Counted from the first letter of the stretch, positions 1-6,646 are shown. The stretch: 9,725 bases of DNA from Candidatus Culexmicrobium profundum (GCA_025061245.1 JANZKD010000056.1:1-9725), one strand, 5' to 3'. Translations and numbers: made by a program. Notes: a model not told the origin generated them from the sequence alone.

Positions 1-102
1 GAACGAGTGGAAAGAGCATTGACAAGGTTAGAAAAGGCCTTTAAAAATATTAGGGCAATGAAGACTAGTCAACAAGAGCTATTGAAGTGGCTGAATAAAT
101 AA
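1..102 (+). CDS. C-terminal fragment of an unidentified protein (5' end outside window)
   Basis: The first frame is open from base 1 to a TAA at 100-102 and gives 33 residues ending in LLKWLNK. The piece is charged and probably helical (ERVERALTRLEKAF), with no recognisable motif. It could be the end of a regulator, an antitoxin or a coiled-coil protein, but too little is present to tell. It converges on the decayed acetyltransferase on the other strand, with 7 bases between the two stop codons. That it is coding is inferred from the clean open frame at the window edge and the stop position; no start can be seen. Confidence 0.5.
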   Translation, partial: ERVERALTRLEKAFKNIRAMKTSQQELLKWLNK

Positions 103-109
103 AGTTGTA

Positions 110-512
110 TTAATGGGTTTTAAAGAAGACCCATTTTTGTTCTCCACTAATCCTATAACCTAAATGCCTGTAAACTTTACCAGCTCTATCCAAGTATTCA
201 ATAAGGAGTTTTAAAAGCTGATCATCATAAATCTGTATAACTGAATCTTTATTCACTGGGATCATACTAATTAAATTAAGGGCTTCACCTCAAACATGAA
301 TACCATACCCTCTCTATCCTCTCCAAATTAAAATATAGCCAGAAATAACTTCATCTCTTACATTGAAGTATACATCTGTATTGTCTATTTCATATATCAA
401 ATCATAAACTAGATAAACGTAGTTAATGGTTTCCCATATATAGTTTCATAATTTTCTTCCACAAATTAACATCAAGTTCCCTGATACTCTTTAGCATGGA
501 AATCCCATCCAT
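110..512 (-). pseudogene. Decayed GNAT-family N-acetyltransferase
   Basis: Read on the minus strand from ATG at 512-510, one frame gives a start like MDGISMLKSIRELDVNLWKK and soon hits a stop. A frameshift near 425-435 moves to the frame that reads YVYLVYDLIYEIDNTDVYF, then VISGYILIWRG. In that frame a TAG at 316-314 and a TGA at 292-290 interrupt the text, which then continues open through SVIQIYDDQLLKLLIEYLDR and HLGYRISGE to a TAA at 112-110. The pattern YLVYDLIYE...GYILIWRG...GIHV(W)GEA resembles archaeal GNAT proteins with an N-terminal adaptor region. Each stop is one substitution from a plausible sense codon: GAG to TAG (Glu) and TGG to TGA (Trp). I infer a genuine dead gene that once encoded an acyl-CoA-dependent acetyltransferase. 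Family assignment is by pattern memory; the decay itself is seen directly. Confidence 0.72.
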
Positions 513-562
513 ATTTGGTAAGTTGCTTTAAGAACTTTAGGTTATTGTTTCATTTAAAAACA

Positions 563-570
563 TTTATATG
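563..570 (+). promoter_or_regulatory. TATA box for the ATPase gene
   Basis: The element TTTATATG, preceded by an A-rich stretch that could serve as a BRE, is centred 26 bases before the ATG at 593. This is the archaeal TATA-to-start distance, so the mRNA is predicted to be leaderless. No Shine-Dalgarno sequence lies before the ATG. Confidence 0.6.
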
Positions 571-592
571 TTGATTCTAAATTATATTAATT

Positions 593-1999
593 ATGAATCA
601 ACAATTTGTTGATAGAGAAGTTGAATTAAATTTTCTTGAAGAAAGATATGCTAGTGATGAAGCACAATTCATAGTAATTTATGGTAAACGGAGAATTGGA
701 AAAACTTCATTAATATTAAATTTCCTTAAAAATAAGCCTTACATATACTTCTTATGCGAGAAGACGAGTATTAAATTAAATTTATTGAAGATGGCTAAGA
801 AGATGGCTGAATATCTTGAAAGAGAAAGTTTCTCAAGAATAACCTTCATTGATTGGGAAGATCTCTTCAGAGAATTTCTAGAATGGAAATCTTCAAGAGA
901 AAAATTAGTCATAGTTTTTGATGAATTCCCCTACTTGATAGAACTTGATAGAGGTATTACATCCTTATTCCAGAAAATTTGGGATGAACATCTATCGAAA
1001 AGAAGTGACATAATGCTGATAATATGTGGATCAAGTATTGGAATGATGGAAACAGAAATTCTAAGCCACAAAAGCCCTCTCTACGGTAGAAGAACAGGAC
1101 AGTGGAAAGTAACTGAGTTAGACATTAGAAGTATCTGGAAATTCATACAAAGCTATAGCTTCGAAGAAGTACTATACATATATGGTGCCATAGGAGGAAC
1201 ACCTGCCTACCTAGCAAAACTAGATGATAAATTAAGCTTCTATGAAAACATTTCAAATCTATTTCTCAGTAAAGGCGGCGTATTATATGAGGAAGCTGAA
1301 AACCTACTAAGACAAGAATTAAGAGAACCAAGAAACTATAAGCTAATACTAAACGCACTTGCAGATGGATATAGAAGAGTAGTAGAAATATCAAACATAA
1401 CCGGCCTAGACAAAGCAGCAGTATCAAGATATCTCGACACACTACAACTACTAGAAATAGTAGACTACGAAACACCAATACTAGAAAAACCCAAAACAAA
1501 GAAAAGACTCTACCATATAAAAGACAACTACTTCAACTTCTGGTTCAAATACATATACCCCAACAAAGATTTAATTGAAGAAGAAAAACCACAAATAATA
1601 CTAAAACAAATAAAAGAAGACCTCCCAACCTACATGGGACCCATCTTCGAAAAAATAGCCAAAAAATTCCTCTACAAAACAAACCAAACCCCATTCCAAA
1701 TAATAAAAATGGGACGCCAATGGTGGAAAACCAAAAAAGGAGAAGCATTAGAAATCGACATACTAGGATACAATAAAAACAAGAAAAAATACATAGCCAT
1801 CGATGTCAAATGGAAAAACCTAACCCAAAACAATGTAAAAAGAATAATCAATCAACTAAAAATCAAAACTGAAAAACTAAACATTAAAGGCAAAATATAC
1901 TATGGCATAATCGCTAAAAAAATCCAAAATAAACAAAATCTAAAAAATGAAGGATACCTACTCTTTGATCTAAAAGACCTTCAAAAAGCATCAATCTAA
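593..1999 (+). CDS. Archaeal P-loop ATPase (ATPase_2/DUF234 type) with C-terminal PD-(D/E)XK-like domain
   Basis: The product has 468 residues and looks complete. Walker A is GKRRIGKTS at residues 31-39, Walker B is LVIVFDE at 105-111, and a sensor-like strand LIICGSS lies near 142-148. Then comes SPLYGRRTGQW (161-171), typical of the archaeal ATPase_2 branch of STAND/AAA+-like proteins. Residues about 250-300 look like a winged helix (GYRRVVEISNITGLDKAAVS), followed by the DUF234 signature YFNFWFKYIYP near 314-324. The C-terminal domain carries EIDIL (387-391) and IDVKW (403-407), the D...(D/E)xK arrangement of a PD-(D/E)XK nuclease core, so catalytic residues appear kept. Known members are widespread and multicopy in archaea, but their cellular role is not established; DNA cleavage coupled to ATP binding is inference. 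It starts at ATG 593, placed by the TATA box, and converges on vapC with 6 bases between stops. Codon third positions shift from T-rich early to A/C-rich in the second half. Confidence 0.9.
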   Translation: MNQQFVDREVELNFLEERYASDEAQFIVIYGKRRIGKTSLILNFLKNKPYIYFLCEKTSIKLNLLKMAKKMAEYLERESFSRITFIDWEDLFREFLEWKSSREKLVIVFDEFPYLIELDRGITSLFQKIWDEHLSKRSDIMLIICGSSIGMMETEILSHKSPLYGRRTGQWKVTELDIRSIWKFIQSYSFEEVLYIYGAIGGTPAYLAKLDDKLSFYENISNLFLSKGGVLYEEAENLLRQELREPRNYKLILNALADGYRRVVEISNITGLDKAAVSRYLDTLQLLEIVDYETPILEKPKTKKRLYHIKDNYFNFWFKYIYPNKDLIEEEKPQIILKQIKEDLPTYMGPIFEKIAKKFLYKTNQTPFQIIKMGRQWWKTKKGEALEIDILGYNKNKKKYIAIDVKWKNLTQNNVKRIINQLKIKTEKLNIKGKIYYGIIAKKIQNKQNLKNEGYLLFDLKDLQKASI

Positions 2000-2005
2000 G
2001 ATAAT

Positions 2006-2440
2006 TTAGGAAATGATTTCATAAAATCTTTCAGAAGATAACAAGTAAACAAGTGGATTTTCTCTAATTTTTCTATATAGCTTTTCATCTGCAGTTACAA
2101 ATGGACATCCTTCTTTCTCGGCTAACGTTAAATACGACGCATCATAAAACGTAATATTATACTTAAAGGAATTTCTTATCACCTTAAACACATCCTCCAT
2201 CATTAAATCTTCTAATTTAAGATGTATTTGAAATAAGGCCTCAGAAGCCTTCATTACATCTTCCTCTTCAAATTCTGGATTAAATCTTAAAGCATTACAA
2301 ACTTCATAGATAATTAGTTTAGGAGCTATAAGAAGACATTTCTCATGAACATGCATTTTTCTAAGCATTAAAGCTCTATCCCTATATTCCTCCTTAACAA
2401 ACCATTTCACAATGACTGATGCATCAACGACAATATTCAC
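2006..2440 (-). CDS. vapC: VapC-type PIN-domain ribonuclease toxin
   Basis: This PIN-domain endoribonuclease of the VapBC type II toxin-antitoxin family has 144 residues. The four acidic metal-binding residues are present: D6 (NIVVDASVIVKWF), E46 (LIIYEVCNAL), D100 (FYDASYL) and D118 (TADEKLY). The family cleaves RNA with Mg2+ or Mn2+ and is held inactive by its VapB. I place the start at GTG 2440, one base after the vapB stop (TGA-A-GTG), because an AGGAG stands 8 bases upstream and because the fold begins at this valine-rich strand. A frame extended to 2494 would add about 18 unrelated residues overlapping vapB. The tight coupling suggests translational coupling in one operon. The catalytic set is complete, so the toxin should be functional. 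The target RNA is unknown. Confidence 0.92.
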   Translation of the reverse strand: MNIVVDASVIVKWFVKEEYRDRALMLRKMHVHEKCLLIAPKLIIYEVCNALRFNPEFEEEDVMKASEALFQIHLKLEDLMMEDVFKVIRNSFKYNITFYDASYLTLAEKEGCPFVTADEKLYRKIRENPLVYLLSSERFYEIIS

Positions 2441-2441
2441 T

Positions 2442-2681
2442 TCACTTTCTCCTACCACGCCTTTCTCTCCACTTTCTAATTTCATCAACTCCACTCCACC
2501 TACCTGAAGTCTTCTCAGCTAAACTATCCATTATTAGACAGGCTATTTTCATTTCTTCCTCTCTAATCTTCTTTTCAATAGCTCTTCGGATATACTCAGC
2601 CCAATTAACATTCTTAAATCGACGCATCTTCCTCTTAACATCATCACTAACCCTAACCGATATAATTGACAACAAAATCAC
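2442..2681 (-). CDS. vapB: VapB-type antitoxin (ribbon-helix-helix)
   Basis: The protein has about 79 residues with the N-terminal strand IISVRVSDDVKRKM typical of ribbon-helix-helix VapB antitoxins, then a basic helix (WAEYIRRAIEKKIREEE). The C-terminal part, with RWSGVDEIRKWRERR, matches the VapC-binding tail of archaeal VapBs. It should bind its own operator as a dimer and inhibit the VapC encoded one base downstream. The frame extends up to ATG 2702, but that ATG is almost on top of the TATA-like element at 2705-2712. A leaderless transcript would start near 2682, which favours GTG 2681. TTG 2672, giving MSIISVRVSDD, is another possibility. The exact start is uncertain; identity is fairly sure. 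Confidence 0.85.
   Translation of the reverse strand: MILLSIISVRVSDDVKRKMRRFKNVNWAEYIRRAIEKKIREEEMKIACLIMDSLAEKTSGRWSGVDEIRKWRERRGRRK
2449..2453 (-). promoter_or_regulatory. Shine-Dalgarno sequence deciding the vapC start
   Basis: On the minus strand AGGAG lies inside the last codons of vapB, 8 bases before GTG 2440. It supports the short vapC start and internal initiation in a bicistronic vapBC mRNA, whereas the first gene of the operon appears leaderless. Confidence 0.7.
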
Positions 2682-2704
2682 CAATACAAAAATGTCATAC
2701 AAAT

Positions 2705-2712
2705 TATTTAAA
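2705..2712 (-). promoter_or_regulatory. TATA box of the vapBC operon
   Basis: The minus strand reads TTTAAATA here, centred about 26-27 bases before GTG 2681. It overlaps the region a VapB dimer would be expected to occupy for autorepression, although no clear operator palindrome was seen. Confidence 0.5.
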
Positions 2713-3097
2713 CATTATTGTTTTACTAAAAATGCATTAGAAATTGAATAAAATCTAGAGAAATTTCATTTTAACATTTATAGCCAATGAATTTTTCATA
2801 ATTTATGCAACAAAAATCTTCTAAAATTTAATTTACATACACTATAATTGTATTTTTCATGAATTTCTTAAGATTAATTTTGTACTTAAATCAGTCAATC
2901 TGATAGCAATTAGGAAATATACCTAGTTTATATAATTTTCTAGAAAATCACAACTCTTAAGAAGTTATTTCCAGTATAGCGATTTTATTTACTAATAACA
3001 TAGAACTTTATTTTCTACAGAGTTAAAGAGACTATTATAATGCATTATGTCCGTAAAATCAGTGTAACCCTAATTATACTATTTATTTTCGACTAAT
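2713..3097. other. Gene-free AT-rich spacer
   Basis: About 385 bases between the vapBC promoter and the end of the small secreted-protein gene. All frames are broken by frequent stops, and there is no tRNA-like, snoRNA-like (paired C/D boxes) or CRISPR-like structure. A short ATCAG-TCAAT-CTGAT inverted repeat near 2886-2900 is the only local symmetry and is too small to mean much. I see nothing else in it. Confidence 0.5.
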
Positions 3098-3538
3098 TTA
3101 ACTCTCAGGTATAGCTAAATAGCATTTGCTCCAATAATCTACATCGCCATAATCGGGTTGACTATCATAATAATGGATGTCAATATACGTTGCAGCGTGA
3201 TCTAATCCTAGGTAATATTCTCCGCTTCCAGCACCATCAGTATAGAGATCTATTGCATGAAGCGTCTTACAATAAAAACAATAATATCTAATTTGCAAAT
3301 TAATTTCACTAGGAGAATAAAATAGTTCAATAATGAAATAATTTGGGTTATATGGTTCTAGGCTATGTTCATTATAATTTTCATAGGAGCTTTCTCCATG
3401 CCATAAGAGGCCAGTCAAATCTATGACGGTTTGGGGTCTTATTTCTATTTTTGATAGGGCTGGAAGGCCAATTGATAATGTGATAAGAAGTAGGAATACG
3501 ATTTTAGCATTTTTATTTATTATCAGGTTTATCATCAT
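3098..3538 (-). CDS. Small secreted protein of unknown function
   Basis: This 146-residue protein begins with a signal peptide: basic start, hydrophobic residues about 12-26 (IVFLLLITLSIGLPA), probable cleavage near ALS (27-29). The mature part is rich in Tyr, Asp and Asn and mostly strand-like, and carries C87 and C90 (CFYC) plus C139, which could form a disulfide or bind a metal. The run LYTDGAGSGEYYLGLDHAATY (residues 98-118) recalls beta-sandwich carbohydrate-binding or DOMON-like domains where a D-x-G loop is followed by a conserved LGxD, but this is only a resemblance. At roughly 115 mature residues it may be a C-terminally shortened copy of a longer protein; no continuation was found in other frames downstream. 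It starts at ATG 3538 (or ATG 3535), placed by the shared TATA box 22-26 bases upstream. It diverges from a secreted membrane-anchored protein, so co-regulation at the cell surface is likely. Confidence 0.68.
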   Translation of the reverse strand: MMINLIINKNAKIVFLLLITLSIGLPALSKIEIRPQTVIDLTGLLWHGESSYENYNEHSLEPYNPNYFIIELFYSPSEINLQIRYYCFYCKTLHAIDLYTDGAGSGEYYLGLDHAATYIDIHYYDSQPDYGDVDYWSKCYLAIPES

Positions 3539-3556
3539 GATAATAAAGTCAAAACA

Positions 3557-3564
3557 TATATATT
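3557..3564. promoter_or_regulatory. Shared TATA box between divergent secreted-protein genes
   Basis: The stretch ACATATATATTTAG is close to self-complementary. Its centre near 3560 is about 22-26 bases from both the ATG at 3538/3535 on the minus strand and the ATG at 3579/3585 on the plus strand. Only 40 bases separate the two genes, so the same element can serve both leaderless promoters, which may therefore compete. Confidence 0.55.
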
Positions 3565-3578
3565 TAGGAATTTACCTC

Positions 3579-4514
3579 ATGAAGATGAAAATAAGTAATA
3601 AATATTACATGTTAATTTTCATGTTAATAGTATTTTCAAGTAATATTTCAATTGAAAACAAACTTCAAACAATTGATTCTATTGTTAACCCAGCAACTAT
3701 AGGCATAAAAATATGGTTCTACGAGCACATCCAAATCCATGTTTATGAGAATGGAAGTATACTGCTCTCTGTGGAATCATTAGTACCGCACCATTTTTTC
3801 GATATCTCTGATATCAACAAAGGCCTCTTAAATTATGGCCTAAGAGTATGGAATGATGGAATCGCAAATTTAGGGATAGAGTATGATTTAGAGCAAATAA
3901 GTTCTGAAGAAGCCGAATTTTATGCTGACAAATTATGTAAAAGATGGACCAAAATACTTGGTGGACATTCAAAATTGCTATCTAAAAAGAGAATATTCTT
4001 CACTTCTCCATTAAGCGGAAAAATCTATAACCGTATGTATTATCGTTACATTATAGAAAACCTAGACATTTCAAGAGCTATTAACCTATTTATGCAATCA
4101 AAGCCGAAAGAAGGATTTTTAACTCTAATTGATAGAGATAATGCCAACAAGTTTTGGAGATTATTTTTTGAAATGATTACAGATGACTATGGAAATGTTC
4201 ATTATAGATTAATGTATCAAAGAAGAATTCTAAATTATTACAACTATAAGGCAGATGAAATTTTCATTTTCAATCTTTTTGACCTATTTAACTTTACAGG
4301 ACCTTTAATAGCAAACACTAATTCATTTGCATCCTCCATTTGGATATTCATCTATAAGCCAGCAGGTCTAAAATTTATAATTCTTGATGCGAAAATACCA
4401 GAAAAAATGTCAATCAACACTAAAGGTAGAATTATAAATATTGAAAATCCACCCTTCAAAGACTTTCTAGCTGGAGAAAAATCGATGAACTATACATTAA
4501 ATTTAAAGCTGTAG
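3579..4514 (+). CDS. Secreted surface protein, family copy 1, cut short by a frameshift before its membrane anchor
   Basis: I do not recognise a named domain. The frame gives 311 residues from ATG 3579 (ATG 3585 fits the TATA spacing equally well). It opens with a hydrophobic signal sequence (YYMLIFMLIVFSS). The ectodomain shares blocks with the copy at 7461-8582: GSI near 65, FFDISD, then EQISSEEAEFYAD, RAINLFMQSKPKEGFL-LIDRDN, and FNLFDLFNFTGPLI with the glycosylation sequon NFT at 238-240. Near the end an A5 run (4477-4481) puts the reading out of frame. The present frame ends 11 codons later at TAG 4512-4514, while the -1 frame continues with the family's C-terminal block and membrane helix to 4633. 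As read, the product would be secreted without an anchor. It is either a recently broken gene, an assembly error, or a gene using slippage on the A run. It runs divergently from the small secreted protein and towards mntA. Confidence 0.75.
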   Translation: MKMKISNKYYMLIFMLIVFSSNISIENKLQTIDSIVNPATIGIKIWFYEHIQIHVYENGSILLSVESLVPHHFFDISDINKGLLNYGLRVWNDGIANLGIEYDLEQISSEEAEFYADKLCKRWTKILGGHSKLLSKKRIFFTSPLSGKIYNRMYYRYIIENLDISRAINLFMQSKPKEGFLTLIDRDNANKFWRLFFEMITDDYGNVHYRLMYQRRILNYYNYKADEIFIFNLFDLFNFTGPLIANTNSFASSIWIFIYKPAGLKFIILDAKIPEKMSINTKGRIINIENPPFKDFLAGEKSMNYTLNLKL

Positions 4515-4633
4515 AAAGAGGTTTCAAAATTAACTTCCAAAAATTCTTAAATCAAATTACTGGTTACTCAATTATAATCAGTCTAATTATAATTATAATT
4601 ATAAGTCTAATTTTTTATAAAAAGGTAAAATAA
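4484..4633 (+). pseudogene. Frameshifted C-terminal block and membrane anchor of family copy 1
   Basis: In the -1 frame relative to the upstream ORF the sequence reads DELYIKFKAVERGFK, matching KELQIEFEVVEKGFQ in the 7461-8582 copy. An isoleucine-rich membrane helix (ISLIIIIIISLIFY) and a basic KKVK end follow, to TAA 4631-4633. Restoring one A to the run at 4477-4481 would join both parts into a protein of about 351 residues, the family's normal length and layout. The 26 bases to the mntA stop form the convergent spacer. Confidence 0.8.
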
Positions 4634-4659
4634 ATTCTCATCAAATAATATAATTGTAA

Positions 4660-5094
4660 TTAATTTGTCAAATATATTTGGGAAATATTGCCTTTTTCGT
4701 CATATATAATTTTCACTTTATCTTTCCATTTTTCCTTATACTCTTTAGCTAAATGTTTCCAAAATCCGCTATCATAAACTATTAATCCATATTCCAATGC
4801 CTCTATAATGGTTGTATCAAAGTTCTTTAAGGCTTCTTTAGCTTCACTAATTGTATATGGTTTAGGATCAATAATTCCAACATTTCTTCCTAAAATAACA
4901 TTTTTTAAATCTCTTTCACTTCTAACTATTACTACTAAGTCTATGTCACTAGAAGTTTTCCATGTCCCTCTAGCTCTAGAGCCTATAACAATAACTGTTC
5001 TTAAATCAACACCTTTACTCCTTAAGTCATCTAGAAATTCTCTTAAAACATCTTCAGCTCTAGTTCCATTCCAAATTAATCCAAGTTTCAACAT
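4660..5094 (-). CDS. mntA: MNT-family nucleotidyltransferase antitoxin of the HEPN/MNT module
   Basis: A minimal nucleotidyltransferase of 144 residues. The active-site signature GSRARG-TWKTSSDIDLVV (residues 38-55) fits GSx10DxD, with D50 and D52 as metal ligands and D75 (GIIDPKPYT) a candidate third carboxylate. In the characterised HEPN/MNT pair, MntA transfers AMP units from ATP to a tyrosine of the HEPN toxin and so silences it. I choose ATG 5094, which overlaps the hepT stop as ATGTTGA; a frame extended to ATG 5139 would overlap the HEPN gene by 52 bases with no domain content. The overlap implies translational coupling. The motif is intact, so an active antitoxin is expected. The C-terminal 40 residues are lysine- and tryptophan-rich. 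Confidence 0.9.
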   Translation of the reverse strand: MLKLGLIWNGTRAEDVLREFLDDLRSKGVDLRTVIVIGSRARGTWKTSSDIDLVVIVRSERDLKNVILGRNVGIIDPKPYTISEAKEALKNFDTTIIEALEYGLIVYDSGFWKHLAKEYKEKWKDKVKIIYDEKGNISQIYLTN

Positions 5095-5504
5095 AATTTT
5101 CCAACTCTCCTCCAAATCTTCTCCATAACTTCTATACATTTCTCTGCTGTTTTCTTATCATACTTTATTTTAAATCGACGACCAGCATTTGGATATCTGG
5201 AAGCATAATAATGAATCGTAAGCTCACGCAACTCCTCTTCTACAACAACTACATTTAAAACTTTAACTCCATACTTATCTTCAATATATTTCAACAAACT
5301 AACAATATCATGAGTTGGAATAAAAACACCACTCTTTAAAGTTAAAGCCTTCAACAATTTTTCAATAGATTGCTGAGCATGATAGCATGCTTCCCTCCAC
5401 TTCCCATGATTAAATCTATCATGAGCCTCCTCTCTATCCTCTTCAGCATACTCCAACCACTCTCTCCACTCATCATTTCTTAAACTTGGCAAATATCTCC
5501 CCAA
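5088..5504 (-). CDS. hepT: HEPN-domain RNase toxin of the HEPN/MNT module
   Basis: The 138-residue helical protein opens with WLEYAEEDREEAHDRF and GKWREACYHAQQSIEKLLKAL (34-54), the classic HEPN core. It carries RELTIHYY at 93-100, which fits the RX4HXY motif: R93 and H98 are the predicted RNase residues and Y100 the position that MntA modifies in the studied system. Known members cleave RNA. There is no in-frame ATG; TTG 5504 is chosen because a TATA-like element is centred about 26 bases upstream (leaderless) and the HEPN core begins within a dozen codons. It is the first gene of a two-gene operon with mntA, overlapping by 7 bases. All key residues are present. Nothing suggests decay, in contrast to several neighbours. 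Confidence 0.9.
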   Translation of the reverse strand: MGRYLPSLRNDEWREWLEYAEEDREEAHDRFNHGKWREACYHAQQSIEKLLKALTLKSGVFIPTHDIVSLLKYIEDKYGVKVLNVVVVEEELRELTIHYYASRYPNAGRRFKIKYDKKTAEKCIEVMEKIWRRVGKLC

Positions 5505-5524
5505 AATATTATAACCCTGACGAA

Positions 5525-5532
5525 TATATTAA
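5525..5532 (-). promoter_or_regulatory. TATA box of the hepT-mntA operon
   Basis: The minus strand reads TTAATATA, centred about 26 bases before TTG 5504. This supports a leaderless mRNA beginning with a UUG codon. Confidence 0.5.
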
Positions 5533-5572
5533 TAAAACAATGTCATTCACTAAAATTTACAACTAAAGCTAT

Positions 5573-6646
5573 CTAACCTTTAATTAGCATCCCTTTTCTC
5601 TTCAACTTCATTCTATATATTATAAATCCAAGTAAAATAGATGTCAAAAATATCATTAAAATTCCAATAATCTTAAGAGAGTTAATTTCAAATTTTACTT
5701 CATATTCTTTTTGAACAATTTTAAATTTGAACTTGATGTCATCTATGCTTTTTCCAGGTATATGACTTAAGCTTTCATCTCTTCCCCATGGATTATTAGT
5801 AAATTCTATTCCTTCAACATTTAGATTTAAGATATAATGGCGTAGAACAGTATATGGCACAGGTATGTAAATGTCAATAAATACATATTTCCATTCCCTT
5901 GGACTATAAAATGAAACATCAATAATACTCTGCTGAGCTTTACTATGCGTCTTTAAACTTCCAGTTACATTTAATAATCTAAGTACATCAAGCACATATA
6001 TCCCACCAACCTTAAATTTAAAATATTGCGGAATAACTTTCTGTACAAATAATTTCTGATTTGGATATAAATGTATGTTAAATGCTGAAACATTCTCCAT
6101 AAACTTCTCATTAATAATAAGTGAAAATCCATCATCAAACTTTACATCTAAAATCCTATCAACCAACTTCTCATACAACATTCTACTAAAAGTTAAATTA
6201 TAGTAAAATATAACAAAGCTCTTCCACTTACCAGTAATCTCGTCAATCCAATCACTAAAATCAGTCTTCCAAAAAAGAAGTCTCTCAACACCAAGTTTAA
6301 ATGAAACTTCCTCTGCAATCTCATCAGCAAATAACCTTACATCATCAACCCTAACATCCTCATATCTAACCATAATATTTATGAAGCCACCTCGATATGA
6401 AATCTCAACCATACTCGGAATTTTCTCTACACTACTAATCCTCGACAAATCAATAAATGGCTCTTTAAGTGAAACATCAATAATTATTATTACCGTCCCA
6501 TCCTCCTCAACTGATATCAATAATCTTTCCTTTAAATCTACATTCAAATCATCTGCAGTTCCAACATTACAATAAGCTATAACAAATAAGAAAGTTAAAA
6601 ATACAGCACTTACAATCTTAAATTTACAATCCACCATAGCCTTCAT
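5573..6646 (-). CDS. Secreted, C-terminally membrane-anchored surface protein, family copy 2 (most divergent, intact)
   Basis: From ATG 6646 the product has 357 residues; the frame could extend to 6697 but the TATA-like box at 6668-6675 favours 6646. A signal peptide (IVSAVFLTFLFVIAYC, about 11-26) probably ends near GTA (29-31). The ectodomain matches its neighbours only in pattern: a GTV block where others have GSI, FIDLSR where others have FFDISD, a (V)DDVRLFADEI helix like SSEEAEFYAD, then YVLDVLRLLNVTG like FNLFDLFNFTG. The sequon NVT is in register. Near the end KSIDDIKFKFKIVQK corresponds to the pre-anchor block, followed by a membrane helix (IIGILMIFLTSILLGFIIY) and a basic tail RMKLKRKG. 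The predicted topology has the bulk of the protein outside the cell. Function is unknown. It is the only complete copy without an obvious lesion, and its G/T-rich 5' half grades to an A-richer 3' end. Confidence 0.8.
   Translation of the reverse strand: MKAMVDCKFKIVSAVFLTFLFVIAYCNVGTADDLNVDLKERLLISVEEDGTVIIIIDVSLKEPFIDLSRISSVEKIPSMVEISYRGGFINIMVRYEDVRVDDVRLFADEIAEEVSFKLGVERLLFWKTDFSDWIDEITGKWKSFVIFYYNLTFSRMLYEKLVDRILDVKFDDGFSLIINEKFMENVSAFNIHLYPNQKLFVQKVIPQYFKFKVGGIYVLDVLRLLNVTGSLKTHSKAQQSIIDVSFYSPREWKYVFIDIYIPVPYTVLRHYILNLNVEGIEFTNNPWGRDESLSHIPGKSIDDIKFKFKIVQKEYEVKFEINSLKIIGILMIFLTSILLGFIIYRMKLKRKGMLIKG

Noticed and set aside
290..316. TAG and TGA in the first GNAT as pyrrolysine or selenocysteine codons
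   Set aside because: Both kinds of stop occur within 30 bases, the same gene also has a frameshift, and each is one substitution from the expected sense codon. Decay is simpler.
2419..2751. 110-codon plus-strand frame over vapBC
   Set aside because: It is antisense to the well-supported vapB and vapC starts and has no features of its own.
2886..2900. Inverted repeat ATCAG-TCAAT-CTGAT as an operator or terminator
   Set aside because: A 5-base stem in AT-rich spacer is expected by chance and is far from any start.
3797..3815. Repeated GATATC as a binding site
   Set aside because: It lies within a conserved coding block (FFDISDI) and is explained by the protein sequence.
4575..4612. AATTATAATTATAATTATAA as a repeat element
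   Set aside because: It encodes the isoleucine-rich membrane helix of copy 1; low complexity follows from the protein.
4808..5128. 106-codon plus-strand frame over mntA
   Set aside because: It is the complement of the GSx10DxD nucleotidyltransferase and has no domain pattern.
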